Shown piece after piece: positions 4,430-5,001 of a DNA stretch of 5,001 nucleotides (position 1 is the first letter of the stretch; every line of letters starts with the position of its first letter). The translations under genes and the position numbers were made by a program. Under the pieces are notes generated by a model. It did no database searches. It worked only from the letters and a program-made list of their open reading frames with translations, and was not told the origin of the DNA. The stretch comes from Nitrososphaerales archaeon TH5888 (GTDB lineage Archaea > Thermoproteota > Nitrososphaeria > Nitrososphaerales > Nitrososphaeraceae), in NCBI GenBank assembly GCA_014523595.1, contig JAATVN010000179.1, positions 1 to 5,001 on the forward strand, written 5' to 3'.

Positions 4430-4776
4430 TTTTTTACTAACGGCATTCCTGGAAGTTTAATTGCACGAGTACAATCGCAGGCTTCACATTCCATTGTGCA
4501 TTTTTCCCTGAATCGGGCATCCCTCACTTCCTCGACGGATTCAAAATATTCCTTGAGAGTAGGTATCTCCATTGCCATGGGATAGAGGCCTCCTTCCAAA
4601 CAATAGCAAGCCTCAATAAAATGAACTGAATCCGTTTCATCTATAGTCGCAGTTCTCAAAGCAGCTTGCATTCCCTCATAAAATATTTTTCCCTTTGCTA
4701 AGTTGCCCGAGTTTATAGAATTGGCTAAGTTTTCTCTTGATTTTGGATTTAACTTGCACTTGATATAGTATCTCAC
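4426..4776 (-). CDS. Conserved-looking archaeal protein with a C-terminal four-cysteine cluster, 116 residues
   Basis: The frame starts with GTG at 4776 (MRYYIKCKLNPKSRENLANS) and ends at TGA 4428-4426. The N-terminal part reads like an alpha/beta ferredoxin-like fold of the kind seen in small ligand-binding or YCII-like proteins: strand YYIKCKL, helix around 12-23, strand at KGKIFYEG, then a helix and HFIEACYCLEGG. The C-terminal part has CTMECEACDC at 93-102 (C93, C97, C100, C102), a likely metal or cluster site, followed by a basic tail. From memory, similar proteins with the same ending occur in thaumarchaea without assigned function. It heads an operon with the 4064-4429 gene. Upstream, 98 bp separate it from the Hsp20 end. 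CATATATCC at about 4794-4786 is a weak TATA candidate. Confidence 0.75.
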   Translation of the reverse strand: MRYYIKCKLNPKSRENLANSINSGNLAKGKIFYEGMQAALRTATIDETDSVHFIEACYCLEGGLYPMAMEIPTLKEYFESVEEVRDARFREKCTMECEACDCTRAIKLPGMPLVKN

Positions 4777-4839
4777 TTACGAGGGATATATGCGCTCAAA
4801 CTGCTAATAAAGCTAGAGTTCCTAGAAGACAGACATCCC

Positions 4840-4856
4840 AAAAATTTGCCATTTTT
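4840..4856 (-). terminator. Probable terminator after the Hsp20 gene
   Basis: On the minus strand AAAAAT (4856-4851) can pair with ATTTTT (4845-4840) around a 5-base loop, and the second arm gives a T5 tract. It begins 19 bases past the Hsp20 stop codon and precedes the promoter region of the next gene. The arms are pure AT, so the T-tract is the meaningful part. Confidence 0.4.
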
Positions 4857-4874
4857 TAAAGAGGGTAGTCAAAG

Positions 4875-5001
4875 TCAACCTTTATGGGCTTTATTTCTAA
4901 TACGCTTTTTCTTCAAAGTTATCTCAAGAAATCCGTTCAAAAAAGCAGATTTGAAAATTTTGGTATCCGCTTCAGGGGGCAGATTTATGATTTCATAATA
5001 A
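4875..5001 (-). CDS. Hsp20 / alpha-crystallin small heat-shock protein, C-terminal part only
   Basis: The frame enters from the right edge and stops at TGA 4877-4875, giving the last 41 residues. It reads INLPPEADTKIFKSAFLNGF then LEITLKKKRIRNKAHKG. LPPEADTKIFKSAFLNGFLEITLKK matches the last beta strands of the alpha-crystallin domain (typical form LP--V----A---NGVLEI-LPK). Members form oligomers that hold unfolded proteins during heat or other stress. The usual I-X-I tail motif is not obvious here: the tail IRNKAHKG is short and basic. The N-terminal part and promoter are outside the window, so completeness cannot be judged. The family call is firm. Confidence 0.85.
   Translation of the reverse strand, partial: YYEIINLPPEADTKIFKSAFLNGFLEITLKKKRIRNKAHKG

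Overview
The window looks like a low-GC (roughly one third G+C by eye), gene-sparse stretch of an archaeal chromosome, most likely an ammonia-oxidising thaumarchaeon (Nitrososphaeria) of the soil type such as Nitrosocosmicus or Nitrososphaera. This rests on several things: a secreted PQQ-type sugar dehydrogenase, many tiny cysteine-pair (zinc-ribbon-like) proteins, a secreted protein full of N-glycosylation sequons, archaeal TATA-box promoters with very short or absent leaders, few Shine-Dalgarno sites, frequent TTG/GTG starts, and long non-coding gaps. The taxonomic assignment is inference; no rRNA or ammonia-oxidation gene is present.

Layout. Positions 1-1096 (minus) hold most of a signal-peptide-bearing glucose/sorbosone dehydrogenase whose C-terminus lies beyond the left edge. 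Positions 1097-1448 are non-coding and contain interleaved short direct repeats, a 12-bp perfect palindrome and a probable terminator. Positions 1449-1637 (minus) encode a 62-residue double-CxxC protein. Positions 1784-2024 (plus) are a decayed gene with one frameshift and two in-frame stops. Positions 2094-2237 (minus) encode an intact 47-residue cysteine-rich protein. Positions 2283-2472 are open on both strands and cannot be settled. Positions 2473-2952 are essentially non-coding, with a strong 12-bp stem-loop at 2529-2568.

The right part has a secreted, sequon-rich helical protein (2953-3336, minus), a 69-73 residue helical protein with a leaderless-type promoter (3515-3736, minus), a 45-residue zinc ribbon (3898-4035, plus), and a two-gene overlapping operon (4426-4776, then 4064-4429, both minus). 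At the right edge is the C-terminal end of an Hsp20 small heat-shock protein (4875-5001, minus).

The genes do not form one recognisable pathway. The most striking feature is the density of very small cysteine-pair proteins, two of them under 50 residues, next to a pseudogene and repeat-bearing gaps. The two-gene operon next to Hsp20 may be stress related, but only proximity supports that. I did not find a CRISPR array, tRNA, rRNA, transposase or integrase.
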